A DNA stretch of 64,000 bases from Leptonema illini DSM 21528 (GTDB lineage Bacteria; Spirochaetota; Leptospiria; Leptospirales; Leptonemataceae). Shown one piece after another: positions 36,265 to 44,462 of this stretch. Both the position numbers and the translations under genes were made by a program. The stretch lies in NCBI RefSeq assembly GCF_000243335.1, contig NZ_JH597773.1, forward strand, positions 1,571,989-1,635,988, in the 5' to 3' direction. Under the pieces are notes generated by a model. It was given only the letters and a program-made list of their open reading frames with translations. It had not been told where the DNA came from and did not search any database. Each line of letters begins with the position of its first letter. Position 1 is the first letter of the stretch.

Positions 36265-37757
36265 CGATCGAGATTCGCTTCAAAAGGCACGGTAAGTGGA
36301 TTCAGATGCAGCCGCCCGGAGGCATGCTTACGCCCGATACGCTGGGTGAGATCGCCATGATAGGCAACAGGTTTGCAGCGCGATCCGTTCATCCGGGAGC
36401 CTTTCAGGATCTATGGCTGTCCTTCGCGAAACATTCACGGGCAAAAGAAGCGGCAGCGCATCTTGAGCAAAACGAACGCTTTCGAAAATCGAACGGCGAC
36501 GACCTCTTTATCTGTTCTGCATCATCGGTCGAGTACGAGAAGACGACGCCGTGGGCCACGGAAAGCGTCTATCTTGATCTGATTGACGCATGCATACCGG
36601 TCGAACGTCGCATCTCGCTTTCCATCGGCGATCCACTTCAATCTCTGACTCCGCTCTACTCCTGCGATGTTAACCTGCTTGCCTCGCCCATACAGCATCA
36701 CTGGCATCTCATTATGCTGAATCAGGAAAAACGAACCATTCAGGCGCCGTTCTTGATTCCTACGTTTCAGATTCCGGCCATCTTAAAGCGACTGAGCGAT
36801 CACGGAACGTTCAGCGTCGACGTCTTTGAGGCCTTACAGAGAAGTTATCCGGATTCTCTTCTGTATGGAACCGAATCCAGCATTGCGGCGTCACCCGAGC
36901 GAATCGCCCCGTACGAAGGCTTCTGTGCCTCTGAAAATCCCGAAAGGCAATGCCTCGGTATATTGCGAATCGAGTCAGGCTTTCGACCGATCTTCCTCGA
37001 TGAGCTCGCCTACTTTTCACGTAAACATCATGTGGGCCGCATCTTTCTCACCTCGCTTCATTCTCTCTTTGTGAAGAATATCACGACTGAGGCCGTCGAC
37101 GACTGGAAGAATCTGCTCGGTCGTCATGGGTTAAACCTGCGCCATGACGACGTCAGCCTGAACTGGCAGGTGGAGCACGGATATGAAAGGATACGTTCGC
37201 GCATCATAAAAATGCTGCGAGCGTCTGAGGCGGCCGGAGGTCTGAGCATTGCCGTCGGCCAGACGGCGTTGTCGCAGGATCGAGCGATTGCCATAGTTCC
37301 TGCCCGTTCGTTTCTCTTTCAGAAGGCCTACAGGGTGTATCATCGTCACGACTTCCAGAGGCATCGCACCGCATGGCATGGGACCGGCGAACGTATGACG
37401 GCGACACAGGTCGGCCACTATATCAAAGATCTCTATCAGATCTACTGCAACCTGTTTACGAGGCCTTCACTCAGCACAGCGGCCATTCCAAGTGCAAGAC
37501 AGGAGCCCATCATTCTCTCTTCTGTCTCAATCGACCTCAGAGAGGCATACGCCTGCGTCGAATGCATGACCATCTACGAACCGGAGCGTGGCGATCCGCG
37601 GCAAGATATTCCGCCTCATACGGCCTTCGAACGATTACCCGAAGACTATGAATGCTCTGTGTGCGGGTCGACTCGCTTTGAGAAGATGGAAGCAGGCAAT
37701 AGCGTCACTGGCCAGGCAACACCGGAATCGCCCGCCCTCACTGCCGGCTTCGGCTGA
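36261..37757 (+). CDS. Rubredoxin fused to a nitrite/sulfite-reductase-like scaffold
   Basis: 498 residues. The C-terminus (~435-480) is a complete rubredoxin: CVEC, IYEPERGDPRQDIPPHTAFERLP in part, and CSVC, giving a Cys4 iron site. The front ~420 residues are not a known domain at first sight, but contain two segments that resemble ferredoxin-like half domains of siroheme reductases (PPGGMLTPDTLGEIAMIGN near 18-36; ILRIESGFRPIFLDELAYFS near 233-252) and an intervening RISLSIGDPLQSLTPLYSCD region like the siroheme segment. The Cys-x5-Cys and Cys-x3-Cys cluster ligands are absent, so no siroheme site is expected. It is coupled to the nitrate reductase by a 4-bp overlap; an electron-transfer or assembly role is inferred. 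Confidence 0.85.
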   Translation: MTIEIRFKRHGKWIQMQPPGGMLTPDTLGEIAMIGNRFAARSVHPGAFQDLWLSFAKHSRAKEAAAHLEQNERFRKSNGDDLFICSASSVEYEKTTPWATESVYLDLIDACIPVERRISLSIGDPLQSLTPLYSCDVNLLASPIQHHWHLIMLNQEKRTIQAPFLIPTFQIPAILKRLSDHGTFSVDVFEALQRSYPDSLLYGTESSIAASPERIAPYEGFCASENPERQCLGILRIESGFRPIFLDELAYFSRKHHVGRIFLTSLHSLFVKNITTEAVDDWKNLLGRHGLNLRHDDVSLNWQVEHGYERIRSRIIKMLRASEAAGGLSIAVGQTALSQDRAIAIVPARSFLFQKAYRVYHRHDFQRHRTAWHGTGERMTATQVGHYIKDLYQIYCNLFTRPSLSTAAIPSARQEPIILSSVSIDLREAYACVECMTIYEPERGDPRQDIPPHTAFERLPEDYECSVCGSTRFEKMEAGNSVTGQATPESPALTAGFG

Positions 37758-38823
37758 GCGAGAAGGCCGACGGAAGAGCTCCGAACTGCTCTTCAAGACG
37801 CAGACGCATATTTTCTGAGGCAAGCGGAAAGTCGGCCAGGTTCTGCAACACCTCTTTCGCACGAGAAGATGTTAACGCAGTGACGTGCATCCGATAGGAC
37901 ATATAGATGTGATTCTGGAAAATGCCGCAATGCCACGGCGACTTTTCTGAAAGCAGATGCTCGTACAGAGGTTCGAGATTCTCACGCGGCAGCTCGCAGA
38001 TCGGCGCCGTCGCCGTCAGGTAATAAGTTTCGGTTACGAAGATGCGGATCAGCGTCTCGCCGCGATAGTATTCCCAGAATTCGAAGCCGCCTCGCGTCAG
38101 GACGGGATCAACGCCCGACTCCTGAAGCGATTGTTCCACGGACGAAGCAAGAAAGGTTAACGGTACCTCTTCAAACCACGTCTTATCGAGCGCATTGCCG
38201 CAATGCGGACAGTACTCCGTCTTCTCGAATATCAGCTTACCGCAGCCTGTGCATTTGATGGCAAAACGTCGATCGGGGTTGTGCTTGAGATCCTCAAGCG
38301 TATCACGGAGCGTCTGAACGGGAATCGCGAATCCTACGTTATCGGCCTCGGTGAATTTCGCCACCGTAACGCCGACGACCTCGCCCAGCTCGTTTACGAG
38401 CGGTCCGCCGCTATTACCGGGGTTAACGGCGGCGTCCGTCTGTATCAAAAACTGCCCGTCAAGAAACTGGCGAGCCGACGAGACGATGCCTTCGGTGACC
38501 GTAAACGGCATGCCGAATGGATAACCCAGCACATAGACGACGTCATGCGCCTGCACCGCTTTGCCGTTGCTCAGTTTGGCCGACGCTCCACGCCAGCCGT
38601 TCTCGGGCGACAGAAAGGCCAGATCGGCCTGCGGATCGGTTAATATGACCTGAGCCGGGTGTCGATTGCGGTCCCTGCCCTCAAGGCAGACACGACGGCT
38701 TCCGGCCACGACATGGTGATTCGTAACGATCACGTCATGCTCAGAAAGATAAAAGCCCGATCCCGTTCCCTGCGACGTATAGATCTTGAAGACGGAATCC
38801 TCGATGGAACGCTGCAACATCAT
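37738..38823 (-). CDS. Cytoplasmic HtrA-like serine protease with zinc ribbon
   Basis: 361 residues. A trypsin-like S1C domain (1-~180) has a full triad: His37 (TNHHVV), Asp67 (PQADLAFL) and Ser138 (NPGNSGGPL). Instead of a PDZ domain it has a zinc ribbon (Cys191, Cys194, Cys205, Cys208), then ~130 residues that resemble the YbjN/secretion-chaperone fold (YYLTATAPICELPRENLEPL region). There is no signal peptide or membrane helix, so it should act in the cytoplasm, unlike DegP/HtrA. It is the last gene of a four-gene operon and overlaps the upstream gene by 4 bp; its end overlaps the convergent rubredoxin gene by 20 bp. Confidence 0.9.
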   Translation of the reverse strand: MMLQRSIEDSVFKIYTSQGTGSGFYLSEHDVIVTNHHVVAGSRRVCLEGRDRNRHPAQVILTDPQADLAFLSPENGWRGASAKLSNGKAVQAHDVVYVLGYPFGMPFTVTEGIVSSARQFLDGQFLIQTDAAVNPGNSGGPLVNELGEVVGVTVAKFTEADNVGFAIPVQTLRDTLEDLKHNPDRRFAIKCTGCGKLIFEKTEYCPHCGNALDKTWFEEVPLTFLASSVEQSLQESGVDPVLTRGGFEFWEYYRGETLIRIFVTETYYLTATAPICELPRENLEPLYEHLLSEKSPWHCGIFQNHIYMSYRMHVTALTSSRAKEVLQNLADFPLASENMRLRLEEQFGALPSAFSLSRSRQ

Positions 38824-40037
38824 TCGTTTCGAGCCTCCTGCACGGTAAGCGTTCCCGGAGGCTCGGAGCCCGAGCCGATCTCTTCAAGCTCAAGGATCTT
38901 CTGCAATTGCAGACGCAACACGGTCGCCGCCTCTTTCCAGGAAAGGCCCGACGCCTTCTCAAGGCCTTCTTCCAGAAGAGGGATGGCCGGCGCCGGAGGA
39001 TCGCTTTCATAAAGCAGATGATAAAAGACTCCGCCCTGGGCCAGAGCGGCGCCTATAAAATCGGCGTTACCCAGCGACGTTCGCGCCATCTTCTGGGTCT
39101 CTTCGAGTCGCTGCTGCAGATTGTTCAGGGTTAACAGATTTCTGTACGGAATAAAGATACCGGGCTGATAGACGCATTCGGTGAACTCTTCGACCGATAG
39201 TCCGCTTAACTGATCAAAGACGTCGCGCACGAGCCCGAGGGCGACCGACGGCAGAAGGTCTTCGTTCATACGCTCGATGGCATCTTCTATTTCGGCGCGG
39301 ATGCGACCCTGCGGCGCCACGGCATAATCGATCTTTTTCAGGAATAAGCCGGCGAACTGCATGGCGTAGCCGAACATACGCTTGCGTTCGTAAAAACGCA
39401 CGTATTGCAACGCCTCTTCGACGATGCCGTTGAAGACCTGTCGCACGCGACCGAGCTCGTCGGCCTGGGGAAAACGAGCACGCACGGGCATGATGCGCTC
39501 CGATCCGAGCCGGCGTATAAACTCGTCGTCGTAACCGTCGCCGTTAATACAGATCTCTTTCAAAACGGCATAGATCTTCGAAGGCTCACATTCTTCAAGA
39601 GAGCAGGAATAGGTGAACTCCAGCTCCTCTCCCGTCAACTGAAGCCTGGCAAGCATAAGAGTCGAGAAGTTAAGCTCAAGCGTCTGGCGCAGAGACGGAG
39701 CGCGGGCGGTTTTCGGCAGACGCACGAAAGGCGCCCTCACCTCAAAACCTTGTTCATCCCACTGGACGAAGACGGTAAGCGAGCCGTGCGGCACGATCAT
39801 GCCTTCAGGGCCTTTAAATTTTTTCAGAAGATCGGTATCGATATAATCGAAAAGAGCTTCAAGAGTTTCCGTATAACGTGCGCTATCGTATAACGCCTCG
39901 ACCTGATCCCACTGCTCGGGCGGTTTAAAGCGATTGCGCACGGCCGGATAAAACGGTCGATGATACGAAGGAAAGCGATGCGGCGAGAATTCGGCGGCAT
40001 CCGACCCGTCCGTGGCTGAACGAATATCAGAGGTCAA
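38820..40037 (-). CDS. YbjN-like protein with helical C-terminal half
   Basis: 405 residues. It starts at a TTG that shares bases with the stop of the glycosyltransferase gene (TTGA). Residues ~50-180 (SLTVFVQWDEQGFEVRAPF, LNFSTLMLARLQLTGEELEF) look like the YbjN / type III chaperone-like fold. The rest is helical, with a possible coiled coil near 315-340, and has no catalytic signature. The downstream protease carries a similar domain, which suggests that the two proteins interact. Function unknown. Confidence 0.8.
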   Translation of the reverse strand: MTSDIRSATDGSDAAEFSPHRFPSYHRPFYPAVRNRFKPPEQWDQVEALYDSARYTETLEALFDYIDTDLLKKFKGPEGMIVPHGSLTVFVQWDEQGFEVRAPFVRLPKTARAPSLRQTLELNFSTLMLARLQLTGEELEFTYSCSLEECEPSKIYAVLKEICINGDGYDDEFIRRLGSERIMPVRARFPQADELGRVRQVFNGIVEEALQYVRFYERKRMFGYAMQFAGLFLKKIDYAVAPQGRIRAEIEDAIERMNEDLLPSVALGLVRDVFDQLSGLSVEEFTECVYQPGIFIPYRNLLTLNNLQQRLEETQKMARTSLGNADFIGAALAQGGVFYHLLYESDPPAPAIPLLEEGLEKASGLSWKEAATVLRLQLQKILELEEIGSGSEPPGTLTVQEARNE

Positions 40038-41164
40038 GATTGCAGAACCTCGTTATAGATCTCAAGGTTGCGACGTCCCGTTTCGCGATAATCGAATCTT
40101 TTCACGGCCTCTCTGTTATAGGCTCCCCATTGCTTCCATTCCTCGGGATGCCTGAGCGCCCTCTCGATGTTATCGGCAAGAGCAGATGCGTTCTGCGCCG
40201 GCGAAAGAAGGCCGCCTTTTTCTGGAACGATCATTTCGGGCAGGCCTCCGCCGTCGGTTGTGATGACGGGAAGCCCTGCCGACATGGCATCAAGCACGAT
40301 CGTGCCCAGGCCCTCTTCTTTTGAAGACATCACAAAGATATTAAAGAGCGACAGGAATACGGGAACATCGTTTCGAAAACCGGTAAAGATCACCTTTTCC
40401 CGAAGACCGAGGCGATCACGCAGTGCAGTTAACTCTTCGCGCAGCTCGCCTTCACCGACGATAAACAGCAGAAAAGACGGCACGTCTCTTTCGAGAAGAA
40501 GGGATAGAGCCTGAAGCAGCGTGCGCTGATCCTTATGATCGACAAGGGCGGCGACGTTCCCCAGGATAACGGTGCCGGCGGGAATCTTGAATTCTTCGCG
40601 CAGCGGCGAGGCGTCGGGCAGATTTTTCAGGCGTTCGGTATCGATACCCGAATAGGCGACGCGAATACGGTCTTCGGCGATGCCGTCTTCGACAAGGATG
40701 CGGCGCACGTTTTCAGATATGGCGACGTAGCGGTGCACAAGAGGCGATTCGTATTTCATGCGCGACAGCATGCCCGGCCTCGCGCGAAAATCCACCCGGC
40801 GGCTGACGATGAAACGCACGCCTTCGCGCTCCAGGCCGCCCAGCTTCATCGCAAGCAGTCCGATGCTGTGCGCCTTCGCCGTATGAGCATGAACCACGCG
40901 AATACGCTCTTTACGCACCAGTGTGATAATACGAAAAACCGAGAGAAGATCGAGCTCCGAGGTCATGCCCGCACCGACGAAGGCAATGCCTTCGGCCTTG
41001 CATCGCTTCTGCATCTCGGAGTTGCGACGGCCGGCGACGATCTGACGAACGCCGGCGTCTCGAAGAAAGCGGGCGAGATACAGTACCTGCTGCTCTCCGC
41101 CTCTCCAGGTCTTCGCCGTATTGAGATGCAGTACGGATAGGTCGCTTTGAAAAGAGGCGGTCAA
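40034..41164 (-). CDS. Glycosyltransferase, GT4 family
   Basis: 376 residues, GT-B fold. N-terminal half with the acceptor-side LNTAKTWRGGEQQVLYLARF glycine-rich loop and VVHAHTAKAHSIGLLAM; C-terminal half with VGEGELREEL, FTGFRNDVPVFLSLF and the nucleotide-sugar motif EEGLGTIVLDAMSAGLPVI containing the E-x7-E-like acid pair. Substrates unknown; transfer to envelope lipids or polysaccharide is typical. The start is a TTG at 41164 with GAGAGG about 7 bases before it, inside the end of the kinase gene. Confidence 0.92.
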   Translation of the reverse strand: MTASFQSDLSVLHLNTAKTWRGGEQQVLYLARFLRDAGVRQIVAGRRNSEMQKRCKAEGIAFVGAGMTSELDLLSVFRIITLVRKERIRVVHAHTAKAHSIGLLAMKLGGLEREGVRFIVSRRVDFRARPGMLSRMKYESPLVHRYVAISENVRRILVEDGIAEDRIRVAYSGIDTERLKNLPDASPLREEFKIPAGTVILGNVAALVDHKDQRTLLQALSLLLERDVPSFLLFIVGEGELREELTALRDRLGLREKVIFTGFRNDVPVFLSLFNIFVMSSKEEGLGTIVLDAMSAGLPVITTDGGGLPEMIVPEKGGLLSPAQNASALADNIERALRHPEEWKQWGAYNREAVKRFDYRETGRRNLEIYNEVLQS

Positions 41165-41166
41165 TG

Positions 41167-42171
41167 TCAGCCTCTCAGAATCTCCATCGCTTTGCCGTTC
41201 AGGTCTTTCTCCATGCGCGCTCCTTTGACCTGCACGATCTCAGAGGCGACATAGTTGCCGAGGCGCGCAGCGGCCTGCGACGAATAACCATGCGAAAGCC
41301 CGTAGAGGACTCCGGCGGCGAAGTTATCACCGGCGCCGTTTGTATCGATGGCCTCGACCGGATAACCCGGAACGGAATAGACGTTACCGTCTTCTACGAC
41401 GTAGGCGCCGTGCTTACCGGCCGTTACAAAGAACTTCGGCTTCAGGTTTTTTAAGTAGTCCAGAGTGCGTTGCAGATCGGGAATCTCAGTGAAGGATTTC
41501 GCCTCTTCTTCGTTCATAAAGACGACGTCGCAGAGATCGCGCACCATGCCGTGCAGATCGGCTCTATACCTGTTTACAAGAAAGGGATCGCTGAAAGTAA
41601 ACGAGGCCTTTGTTCCAAGGCGGCGGGCCTCCTGCAGAGTCTTGATGCAGGCCCTGCGCGGATCTTCGGCATCCCACAGATAGCCTTCGACATAGACGAA
41701 GCGGCTGGAGGCGATGCGCTCGACGTCGATATCTCTTTCGGTCAGCTGCACCGAAACGCCAAGGTGCGTGTACATGGTGCGCTCAGCATCGGGCGTCGTC
41801 ATAACGACGCAGGTTCCCGTAGCGCCGGCCGTTTCAGGCTCCGGATGAATGTCAAAGCGGATGCCTGCCTTCAGAAGATCCATGCGATAGAATTCGCCGT
41901 TTGGGTCGCTTGCGACCTTACCCGTATAGAATCCCGTTCCACCACAGCGGGCGACACCGATCATCGTATTGGCCGCCGATCCGCCTGATTTCAGCTCCAG
42001 GCTGTGTTTGCCAAGGGCCTGAAGAATCGTCGCCTGTTTTTCGGAATCGGCCAGCGTCATCGCCGCCTTGTTGAGATTGTGCTCTCTGATAAAATCGTCC
42101 TCTACAAAGACGACGGTATCAACGAGGGCGTTTCCTACTCCGAAAACGTCATGGCTTCGACTCTGACTCAT
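41167..42171 (-). CDS. PfkB-family sugar/adenosine kinase
   Basis: 334 residues from the ATG at 42171. Ribokinase fold: GNALVDTVVFVEDDF at the start, GGSAANTMIGVARCGG (first signature) and DTNGAGDNFAAGVLYG (second signature, with the catalytic Asp and anion hole). The overall pattern is closest to adenosine kinase-like members, but sugar kinases cannot be ruled out. It is first in a four-gene minus-strand operon with 2-bp or overlapping junctions. No strong ribosome-binding site. Confidence 0.9.
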   Translation of the reverse strand: MSQSRSHDVFGVGNALVDTVVFVEDDFIREHNLNKAAMTLADSEKQATILQALGKHSLELKSGGSAANTMIGVARCGGTGFYTGKVASDPNGEFYRMDLLKAGIRFDIHPEPETAGATGTCVVMTTPDAERTMYTHLGVSVQLTERDIDVERIASSRFVYVEGYLWDAEDPRRACIKTLQEARRLGTKASFTFSDPFLVNRYRADLHGMVRDLCDVVFMNEEEAKSFTEIPDLQRTLDYLKNLKPKFFVTAGKHGAYVVEDGNVYSVPGYPVEAIDTNGAGDNFAAGVLYGLSHGYSSQAAARLGNYVASEIVQVKGARMEKDLNGKAMEILRG

Positions 42172-42250
42172 AGGGGCAGCTTCTTGAGGCAAAGGGAGAG
42201 GGCAAGAAAATTGAATTGGACCGGTCAGAGCCTCTGTCAAAATTGTTTCT

Positions 42251-44344
42251 GTGGAGCTTCTGCCCCGGCGTCCGGATCGCCTCTTTCCCGTTCTGTTGCG
42301 ATGGATGGCTATCGGAATGCTGTCTCTGCTTGCCCATCGCCTGGTCTTCCTGTTTATGTACGTATTTCAGGCGGTCCGACTTGAGCCAGAGCTCCAGGAC
42401 GGTGCCGTTGCGTCCGTGCTTAAAGCCCTTTTTGTAGGCCTGCGCTTCGACCTGGCGACGCTGACGATCTGGATCGGGCCTTTTGCTCTGCTTCTCTCGC
42501 TTACGGCGGCGCTGTATGCCCTTCCCGCCGCCAGGCTGCGATACAGGCTGCTGAACAGCCTTTTCTTTCACGCACAGTGGATCTGGCTGCTCTGGCTGCA
42601 CCTTGTCTCTGTGGCAAGCACCTATAATTTCAGTGTGAACGGCAAGCATCTCGGATGGGAGTTTGCCGCCTACTTTCGGGATCTTCCTGTGCTGCTTGCA
42701 GGCAGCTTTGTGAAAGATCCTGTTCCGACGACCATGCTGGCCCTCTTTATTCCCGTATGGGTGGGCGCCGGTTTTTTCGTCGACCGACGGCTGAGTGTAC
42801 ATGCGGGCGCAGCGGACGGCCATCCCAATCCGGGCAGAAAGGCCTTGCTAACCGCTCTTCTCAGTCCGCTGGTCGTGCTGATTGCCGCCGTCGTGCTTTT
42901 TCGGGGGGGATTACAGCAGAATCCGCTTCGCCCTGGCGATGCGATGAGCGAATCATCGCCCTTTCTCAACAATCTGAAGATCACCGGCACCTACCTGATC
43001 GTGCACGATCTGTCGGATCGCGGCGACTTCAAGACCTTTTATCCGCCCGAAGAAAACACCGCCTTTGTGCAGCGTATGCTAAATGACGGGCGACCATTTG
43101 TTGATCCCCAGTATCCGCTCTTGCGGCGCATGGAGGCGCGACGACGCATGCCGGGTCGCTTTGCTACGATAGCAGGGCCAGGCCTGCCCGGAAGGCCGGA
43201 CCGGCAGCCGAACTTTGTCGTGCTTCTCATGGAATCGTGGTCGGCAAAGTTCCTCGAATCACACGGCTATTCGGCTGAGGTTGCTCCGAATTTTAACAGA
43301 CTCGCCCATCAGGGTGTGCTTTTCGAGAACTTTTACGCCTCGGGCGGACGCAGCGCCAACGGCCTCTTTTCTATTCTGACAGGCATCCCCGATCGTGCCG
43401 GGCGCACCATCCTGCGATCGTCGCGCATCTTCAACCGCTTCGGTTCTCTGCCGCTTCTTCTAAAAAAGAAGGGCTATCAGACGCTTTTTGTGCATGGCGG
43501 CGATCTGCATTTCGATAACCTCGATACGGGATTGCCGCATCTGGGCTTCGATCACCTGGCCGGCATGAAAGAGATGGAGGATTCAGGCCTGTATTCCCGT
43601 CGCTGGACGATGGGCTTTCACGACGAAGACATGTATGATATGCTTCTTCGCAAAACCGATGAGCTCTATGCCGGCGCCCCCGAGCGCCCCTTCTTCGCCA
43701 TGGCCTTTACGTCGAACAATCATCATCCGTTTGGCCTGCCCGACCCGTCTTTTGCCATCTTTCCGGAATCTGATCCTGAAGCGGCGTTCAAGAACTCATA
43801 CCATTACTCGGATTATGCTCTCGGGAAATTGATTGACATAATAAGAACGAAGCCCTATTTTCAGAACACCATCATCTTGATAGTCGCCGATCACAGCCAT
43901 CACGCCAATCTGGACTACTTGCAGGACAGGGAGATACCGCTTCTCGTCTATGCGCCGTCCTTTTTCCAGCCCGAGCGCCGCACCGACATCGCCGGGCAGC
44001 TCGACCTGCTGCCGACACTGCTCTCGCTTTCCGGAGGCGACTCGCCCTACGCGGCGATGGGCCGCGATCTCACCGTGCCCGCAGAGAGGCCGTTTGCGTT
44101 TTTTGCAGGCGGCTCGAATACCGACATCATCGGCATGATGCGCGACGGCTTCATCTACTATCATTATCTGCGCTCTTCACAGTCCATACTGCTGAAGGGA
44201 ACGCATCCCGTCGACATGCGAGATATGCAAGCCGAGCAGCCACAGCTCGCCGTGGAGCTCGATGCGATGACAAAGCACTACTATCAGTTTGCCCGAAGCC
44301 TCGAAAAGGAGAACCGTATCTGGCCTGAATCGATCTCAGAATAA
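42251..44344 (+). CDS. LTA-synthase-like membrane phosphotransferase (sulfatase fold)
   Basis: 697 residues. About five N-terminal membrane helices (to residue ~220) precede a soluble sulfatase-fold domain (~325-640). Metal-site motifs: FVVLLMESWSAKF, the nucleophile region YASGGRSANGLFSILTG (Ser in place of the Thr seen in LtaS), FTSNNHHPF and VADHSHHANL. Related enzymes transfer phosphoglycerol or phosphoethanolamine to envelope glycolipids or glucans; in a diderm spirochaete a glucan- or lipid-modifying role is more likely than lipoteichoic acid synthesis. The GTG start at 42251 is uncertain. Divergent from the kinase gene. Confidence 0.9.
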   Translation: MELLPRRPDRLFPVLLRWMAIGMLSLLAHRLVFLFMYVFQAVRLEPELQDGAVASVLKALFVGLRFDLATLTIWIGPFALLLSLTAALYALPAARLRYRLLNSLFFHAQWIWLLWLHLVSVASTYNFSVNGKHLGWEFAAYFRDLPVLLAGSFVKDPVPTTMLALFIPVWVGAGFFVDRRLSVHAGAADGHPNPGRKALLTALLSPLVVLIAAVVLFRGGLQQNPLRPGDAMSESSPFLNNLKITGTYLIVHDLSDRGDFKTFYPPEENTAFVQRMLNDGRPFVDPQYPLLRRMEARRRMPGRFATIAGPGLPGRPDRQPNFVVLLMESWSAKFLESHGYSAEVAPNFNRLAHQGVLFENFYASGGRSANGLFSILTGIPDRAGRTILRSSRIFNRFGSLPLLLKKKGYQTLFVHGGDLHFDNLDTGLPHLGFDHLAGMKEMEDSGLYSRRWTMGFHDEDMYDMLLRKTDELYAGAPERPFFAMAFTSNNHHPFGLPDPSFAIFPESDPEAAFKNSYHYSDYALGKLIDIIRTKPYFQNTIILIVADHSHHANLDYLQDREIPLLVYAPSFFQPERRTDIAGQLDLLPTLLSLSGGDSPYAAMGRDLTVPAERPFAFFAGGSNTDIIGMMRDGFIYYHYLRSSQSILLKGTHPVDMRDMQAEQPQLAVELDAMTKHYYQFARSLEKENRIWPESISE

Positions 44345-44345
44345 G

Positions 44346-44362
44346 GCCCTTTGCGGGCTTTT
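44346..44362 (+). terminator. Weak terminator after the membrane phosphotransferase
   Basis: GCCC and GGGC separated by 5 bases, followed by four T residues, right behind the stop codon. Short stem, so efficiency is uncertain. Confidence 0.45.
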
Positions 44363-44391
44363 ATCTGCATGATGCCTTAGCTCATGCAGAT
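44363..44391. repeat. Perfect 10-bp inverted repeat
   Basis: ATCTGCATGA (44363-44372) and TCATGCAGAT (44382-44391) with a 9-base loop, immediately after the short terminator. It could be a second terminator stem or an operator for the next gene, 72 bases downstream. Confidence 0.7.
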
Positions 44392-44462
44392 TCGAGGTTT
44401 TCGGGCAGATGGAGAGAGACCGAACGGAGAACCGAGCGGATTTTGAAAAGGAAGGCAAAACG

